A DNA stretch of 64,000 bases. It comes from Methylobacterium sp. 17Sr1-1 (GTDB taxonomy: Bacteria > Pseudomonadota > Alphaproteobacteria > Rhizobiales > Beijerinckiaceae). How positions within the stretch are numbered: the first letter of the stretch is position 1; every line of letters starts with the position of its first letter. Under the pieces are notes generated by a model. That model made no database searches. It had not been told where the DNA came from and saw nothing but the letters and a program-made list of their open reading frames with translations. Positions 59,940-64,000 of the stretch are shown piece after piece. Made by a program: the position numbers and the translations under genes. The stretch lies in NCBI RefSeq assembly GCF_003173775.1, contig NZ_CP029552.1, positions 5,273,001 to 5,337,000 of the forward strand. The letters are read 5' to 3'.

Positions 59940-61043
59940 TCACACCACCGACGCCAGCCCCTCCCGATACGCCGCGACCGCGCGATCGAGCGAGAAATCC
60001 GGCATCGCGCGCTCGGCCGCCCGCCGCAGGCGCGCCCGCCGGTCCGGATCGTCGAGGAGGGCGAGCGTCGTGCGCGCCCAGTCCTCGACCTCCATCGGCC
60101 GCACCGTGCCGCAGCCCCGCGCCTCCAGAAGCTCGCGGGCGGCGCCCGAATGGGGCGAGGCGAGGACCGAGGCCCCGCTCTGCAAGGCCTCGTTGACCAC
60201 GATGCCCCAGACGTCGCCCCGGCTCGGGAAGAGCAGCAGCCGGGCCGAGGCGTGGGCCTCGGCGAGCGCTCCTTGCGCGAGGTAGCCGTCGAACCGGGCC
60301 GGGATCCCGGCCTCCGCGAGGCGCGCCGCCATCTCGGCCCGCAACGGGCCGTCGCCCGCCACCCGCACCCGCAAGGGGCGCCCGGCGGCGGCGCAGGCGC
60401 GCATCACGTCGGTGAAGAAGCGCGCACCCTTCACCTCCTCGTTGAGGATGCCGCAGAACAGGACGTCGTAGGGGCGATCCTCCGACCCGGGCAGGGGCGG
60501 CGCCGGCGTCCAGGCCGGGAAGAGCGGCGCGCGCAGCACGGCTTCGGGCGCCAGCCCGTAGCCGGCGAGCAGCGCCCGGCTGCCCTCGCTCGGCCCGAGG
60601 CCGAAGGCGGCGCCGGGCACGATCGCCCGGCGCAAGGCCCGATGCGCCGGCGAGCGGGTGCCGGGATCGGTCTCCGGCACGCCGTCGGTGCGGATCGCAT
60701 AGGGGATGCGCAAGGCGCGCGCCGCGAGCGCCGCCATCGCCATGGTGGGCGAGAAGTCGTTGAGGATCACCGCTGCCGGCCGCAACCAGGCGAGGCGGGT
60801 AACGACGCCCGGATTGACGTAGAGGTTGCGCACCGCGTCCCGGTGCCAGCGCAGGCCCGGCAGCACCTCGAAGCCGTAGCCGTCCGCCGCCGCCAGCTCC
60901 CACTGGCGGGCGGGCTCCCTGGCGGCGCAGGCGAGCACGGCGAGCGGGCGGTCGAGGGCGGCGGCCAGCGCCCGGTAGAGCACCTGGGTGTAGGGGGCGA
61001 GCGCGCCCGTCACCACCACGACGGGACGGTCAGGGTCGCGCAA
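59940..61043 (-). CDS. Glycosyltransferase family 4 protein
   Basis: A 367-residue GT-B enzyme. The N-terminal domain has RPVVVVTGALAPYTQVLYRAL and a Rossmann core; the C-terminal domain carries the donor-site EX7E-like segment LLFPSRGDVWGIVVNEALQSGASVLASPHSGA. It begins at a TTG (61043) with GGGGAG seven bases upstream and overlaps the deacetylase gene by 14 bases, so they are coupled. It likely adds a sugar to an exopolysaccharide or lipid-linked glycan. Confidence 0.85.
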   Translation of the reverse strand: MRDPDRPVVVVTGALAPYTQVLYRALAAALDRPLAVLACAAREPARQWELAAADGYGFEVLPGLRWHRDAVRNLYVNPGVVTRLAWLRPAAVILNDFSPTMAMAALAARALRIPYAIRTDGVPETDPGTRSPAHRALRRAIVPGAAFGLGPSEGSRALLAGYGLAPEAVLRAPLFPAWTPAPPLPGSEDRPYDVLFCGILNEEVKGARFFTDVMRACAAAGRPLRVRVAGDGPLRAEMAARLAEAGIPARFDGYLAQGALAEAHASARLLLFPSRGDVWGIVVNEALQSGASVLASPHSGAARELLEARGCGTVRPMEVEDWARTTLALLDDPDRRARLRRAAERAMPDFSLDRAVAAYREGLASVV

Positions 61044-61830
61044 GGCGGGCTCCCCGGGCAGGGCCCCCCATCAGGGCGTCGAGTTCGTGCACGGGCCATT
61101 CCGGTTCGAGGACGTGGCGCGGCATCGATGGGAGATCGTCGGCACGGGTGGCGACGCCGCGACGGGTGGTGAAGAAGGTGGCGTAGCCGCTCGCGAGCGC
61201 CAGGGCCGGGTCGCGGTCCGGCCGGTAATCGTGCTCCGCGACGCCCCAGGGGCAGGCGAAGTGCCGGATCGGCCGACCCGTCGCCGCCTCCAGCGCGCGG
61301 CGCGAGGCCGCGATCTCCCGCTCGGCGCCGGCCTCGTCCAGGGTCGCGATGCGGGCGTGGCTCATGCCGTGCGAGCCGATCTCCATGCCGGCTTCGAGCC
61401 ACTCGGCCATCAGGGGCCGGCCGGCATAGGGGCCGGGCGGGCTCGAGGGCGGCGCGTCGAGCCAGTCGGCGACGAGGAAGAGGATCGCCGGGACCCCGGC
61501 CGCGCGCAGGACCGGCAGCGCGACCTCGACGGTGTCGGCGTAGCCGTCGTCGAAGGTGACGAGGAAGTGCCGCTCCGCCGCGGCAGCGCCGGACGCAACG
61601 AGGGCCGCCGCCTCGTCGGCCCCGACGAAGCGGCCGTGGCGCCGGAGATAGGCGATCTGCGCCGCGAATCCCGCCCGGCGATGCTCGGGCACATGGTGGT
61701 AGCACAGGGTGTAGAGGCCCGGCGGCGCGTCGGCGAGCCGGCGCAACCGGGACAGCCCGCGCAGCAGTACGGCCCGGACTGCCGGATGATCGCGGGCGAG
61801 GGTCTTGAAGGCGTGCAGCATCCCGGCCAT
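61030..61830 (-). CDS. Polysaccharide deacetylase (NodB/CE4 family)
   Basis: A 266-residue carbohydrate esterase. The metal-binding Asp is in FLVTFDDGYADTVEVALPVLR and the His pair in EIGSHGMSHARI, with a conserved FACPWG segment downstream. No clear signal peptide is present, so it may act on a cytoplasmic lipid-linked sugar. ATG 61830 is chosen by homology, with a weak ribosome-binding site. It is first in a minus-strand pair with the glycosyltransferase and divergent from the FemAB-like gene. Confidence 0.87.
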   Translation of the reverse strand: MAGMLHAFKTLARDHPAVRAVLLRGLSRLRRLADAPPGLYTLCYHHVPEHRRAGFAAQIAYLRRHGRFVGADEAAALVASGAAAAERHFLVTFDDGYADTVEVALPVLRAAGVPAILFLVADWLDAPPSSPPGPYAGRPLMAEWLEAGMEIGSHGMSHARIATLDEAGAEREIAASRRALEAATGRPIRHFACPWGVAEHDYRPDRDPALALASGYATFFTTRRGVATRADDLPSMPRHVLEPEWPVHELDALMGGPARGARLARP

Positions 61831-62028
61831 CGTGCTGGAAAATAATCCGCCCGCCGTAGGTGAGACCGACCCGCCGCAGGGACAACCCAAGAAAACCACG
61901 TAGACCGGGAAATCGTGTGGATCTTCCCTGCCCATCGTCGCCGGACGGGCGCGAGCCGGTGCGCCGCTTGCGTCACCGGAGCATCGGCGGCGAGCGATGT
62001 CGCATCCTGGCACGGAACTCCCAAGACC

Positions 62029-63036
62029 ATGACGAACCCTGAGACGGGATTACGGGTGCAACCCGTGATCGACGCGCCAAACTGGGACGAAGCGGTATGG
62101 GCGCAGCCGCGCGGCACCATCTTCTCCACGACCGGCTGGGGCACCTATAAGACGCGCCGCGGCGCCGGCGTCGAGCGGCTGAGCGTCCTCGACGAGGCCG
62201 GCGACCTCCTGGGCCTCGCGCAGGTGCAAAGCCGCCGCCGGGGCCCGGCCCGGCAATTCTACCTCCAGGGCGGGCCGCTCCTCACCGAGAAGGGCGAGCG
62301 CCACGGCGAGGCGGTGCTGCGCGCCCTGCTCGCGCACCTCGCCCTCGGGCCGCTGGACCTCCTGGTGATCGATTTCAACCGCGCCGAGAGCCCGGGGGCG
62401 GTGCTCGGCCTGCTGGCGACGGGATTCCGACCGGTCGCGAAGGCGAGCCGGCACACCCTGGAGGTCGACCTCACCCGCGGCCTCGACGCGGTGCAGGCCG
62501 AGATGGAGCAGCGCTGGCGCAAGGCCCTGCGCAAGGCCGAGCGCAACGCGGCGCTTAACCTCCGCTTCCTCGACGAGCCCGCCGAGCGGCTGAAGGCCTT
62601 CGATGCCTTCGCGGCGATGTACGCGGCCCTGAAGACCCGCAAGGGCTTCTCGAACGACTTCGACCCCGCGGCCTACCGCGACCTCGCGGCGAACGACCCG
62701 CGCCACGTCATGCTCGAGGTGCGGGAGGGCGACGAGCTGTGCCTGGTGCGCATCGCGCATGTGAGCCGCGACCGCTTCACCGATTTCTTCACCGCCTCGA
62801 CCGAGCGGGCCAAGGCGAACGCCGCCGCCTACCTGGCGGTGTGGAGCTTCATCCGCCGCGGCGCGGAGGAGGGCTGCCGGGTGTTCGATTTCGGCGGCAT
62901 CGATCCGGCGCACAACCGCGGCGTCTACGACTTCAAGCGCGGGCTCACCCGCAACGTCGCGTCGAGCGGGCCGCTCTGGCTCTACGGCCGCAACCGCCTC
63001 GTCACCGCGGCGGCCGGGGCGGTGCTCGCCCGGTGA
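62029..63036 (+). CDS. FemAB-like GNAT N-acyltransferase
   Basis: A 335-residue protein with two tandem GNAT folds as in FemAB/lipid II aminoacyltransferases. Visible features are WGTYKTRRGAGVERLSVLDEAGDLLG (first domain) and the C-terminal FDFGGIDPAHNRGVYDFKRGL motif, which is typical of FemAB-type proteins and of the acyltransferases in exopolysaccharide loci. A basic helical segment (EQRWRKALRKAERNA) lies between. It would transfer an aminoacyl or acyl group to a glycan or lipid. It overlaps the flippase gene by four bases. Confidence 0.82.
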   Translation: MTNPETGLRVQPVIDAPNWDEAVWAQPRGTIFSTTGWGTYKTRRGAGVERLSVLDEAGDLLGLAQVQSRRRGPARQFYLQGGPLLTEKGERHGEAVLRALLAHLALGPLDLLVIDFNRAESPGAVLGLLATGFRPVAKASRHTLEVDLTRGLDAVQAEMEQRWRKALRKAERNAALNLRFLDEPAERLKAFDAFAAMYAALKTRKGFSNDFDPAAYRDLAANDPRHVMLEVREGDELCLVRIAHVSRDRFTDFFTASTERAKANAAAYLAVWSFIRRGAEEGCRVFDFGGIDPAHNRGVYDFKRGLTRNVASSGPLWLYGRNRLVTAAAGAVLAR

Positions 63037-64000
63037 GGAGGGTCTCCACGCTCTTCGCCGATCTTCCTGCGCGGCTCTCCAGGCGTCTCGGCGGACCGGC
63101 CCTGCTCTCGCTCCTCGACCAGGGAGCGGTGAGCGGCTTCGGCTTCGTCGCCGGGATCGCGGCGGCCCGCCTGATCGACATGGAGGGGTTCGGGCGCTTC
63201 GCCCTCGTGCTCATCGTGGCGGGCTTCGCGCAGGGGCTGCACAACGCGCTCGTCACCGCGCCGCTGATGACGCTCGCCGGCTCGGTGCGCGACCCGGCCC
63301 GCTACGCCGCGGCCGTCGGCGCCGGTGCCCTGGTGCTGGCGGCTGCCCTGGCCCTCGGGGTCGCGGGGGCGCTCGCCCTGTATTTCGCCGCCCGCGGCGA
63401 GGCGGTCCCGGTCGATCTCGTCACCGCGGCCGGCGCGCTGACCCTGGCGCAGAACCTCCAGCTGACGGCCCGCCGCCTGCTCTTCGCCTATGGCGGGGGG
63501 CTGAAGGCGCTCGCCATGGACCTCGCCCGGGCGGCGTCGTTCCCGCTCGCGGTCGCGGGGCTCTGGGCGGCCGGCGTGCCCCTCGACGCGGCGCGGCTCG
63601 TCGAATTGCTGGCGCTGACGGCCGTCCTGACCACGCTGCCGACGCTCCTCGGCCGGGCCGCCGATCCCGGGCGCCGGCGCCTCGCCACCGCCACCCTGCG
63701 CCACTGGCAGATGGCGCGCTGGCTCCTGCCGGTCGTGCTCGTCACCTTCGGGCAGGAGCAGCTGGTCTGGATCCTTGCCGGCGGCGTCCTCGGCGACGAG
63801 GCCCTGGGCGGCCTGCGGGCGGCGCAGTACCTCGTCGGCCTCGTGCTCCTGACGCTCGCCGCGACCGAGAACGTGGTGCCGACGGGCGCCGGTCGGGCCT
63901 ACGACACCGGCGGCGAGGCGGCGCTCCGGGCCTATCTCCTCGGCGTCACCCGCCGCCTCGGAATCCCGGTCTTGTGCCTCCTCGCCCTCGTCGCCGTGCC
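63033..64000 (+). CDS. Polysaccharide flippase/O-antigen translocase-like membrane protein (partial)
   Basis: The frame opens at GTG 63033, overlapping the previous stop (GTGA), and runs off the window after 322 codons. The translation is highly hydrophobic with several helices (LSLLDQGAVSGFGFVAGIAAARL, FALVLIVAGFAQGLHNALV, GALVLAAALALGVAGALALYF, WLLPVVLVTFGQEQLVWILAGG). The first helix pair with a conserved FGRFAL segment matches Wzx/MurJ-type polysaccharide exporters. It completes a glycosyltransferase-deacetylase-acyltransferase-flippase set. Confidence 0.75.
   Translation, partial: MRRVSTLFADLPARLSRRLGGPALLSLLDQGAVSGFGFVAGIAAARLIDMEGFGRFALVLIVAGFAQGLHNALVTAPLMTLAGSVRDPARYAAAVGAGALVLAAALALGVAGALALYFAARGEAVPVDLVTAAGALTLAQNLQLTARRLLFAYGGGLKALAMDLARAASFPLAVAGLWAAGVPLDAARLVELLALTAVLTTLPTLLGRAADPGRRRLATATLRHWQMARWLLPVVLVTFGQEQLVWILAGGVLGDEALGGLRAAQYLVGLVLLTLAATENVVPTGAGRAYDTGGEAALRAYLLGVTRRLGIPVLCLLALVAV

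Overview
The window is a high-GC chromosomal segment from a methylotrophic alphaproteobacterium, almost certainly Methylobacterium or a close relative. The best marker is a malyl-CoA lyase of the MclA type used in the serine cycle (7112-8086). Other support comes from HWE-type histidine kinases, a BcsN-containing cellulose operon, an APS-reductase sulfate pathway and many short GC-rich palindromic repeats between genes. No tRNA, rRNA, CRISPR array or prophage was seen. Gene density is normal, and long antisense ORFs are common because of the GC content.

Layout. 1-5300: MATE exporter and MaoC-like protein; a divergent acetyltransferase/TetR pair sharing a perfect palindrome; htpG with a terminator. 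5384-6850: an IS4-type insertion sequence with a frameshifted transposase, lying between htpG and mclA. 8364-14272: an RND efflux adaptor/pump pair and a convergent PAS/HWE kinase. 14486-15898: a lone transposase-like ORF and an AT-rich tract without genes. 15899-21213 (minus): methyltransferase, RBBP9-like hydrolase, UV damage endonuclease, and a group of small membrane-anchored proteins (ElaB-like, DUF3618, holin-X-like). 21629-25017: trehalose-6-phosphate synthase, TetR regulator, a small ORF and an exported glutathione peroxidase.

25207-36988 is a sulfur-assimilation island. cysI and cysJ lie on the minus strand, an Lrp/AsnC regulator follows, and the divergent cysH-cysD-cysN-cysT-cysW-cysA run is translationally coupled almost throughout. 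Together these cover sulfate import, activation to APS, reduction to sulfite and reduction to sulfide. The striking feature is that cysN is fused in frame to the periplasmic sulfate-binding protein, with a signal-peptide-like segment in the middle of one 806-residue ORF.

37129-42973: a GntR regulator, an orphan TRAP solute-binding protein, an acyl-CoA synthetase and a TPP-dependent lyase/decarboxylase, probably an uncharacterised carboxylic-acid catabolic locus. 43009-52710 (minus): a cellulose operon bcsA-bcsB-bcsZ-TPR gene-bcsN. It has a degenerate PilZ motif in BcsA, a 277-bp repeat element in the 5' part of bcsB, a 15-bp minisatellite in bcsB and a frameshift in bcsN. 53510-59546: ssb, two paralogous O-acetylhomoserine sulfhydrylases flanking a response regulator and an HWE kinase, and a Gly/His-rich exported small protein. 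59940-64000: the start of a surface-glycan cluster (glycosyltransferase, polysaccharide deacetylase, FemAB-like acyltransferase, flippase cut by the window edge).

Start codons were chosen from ribosome-binding sites, gene overlaps and conserved N-termini. Family assignments rest on motifs read by eye, with no database search.
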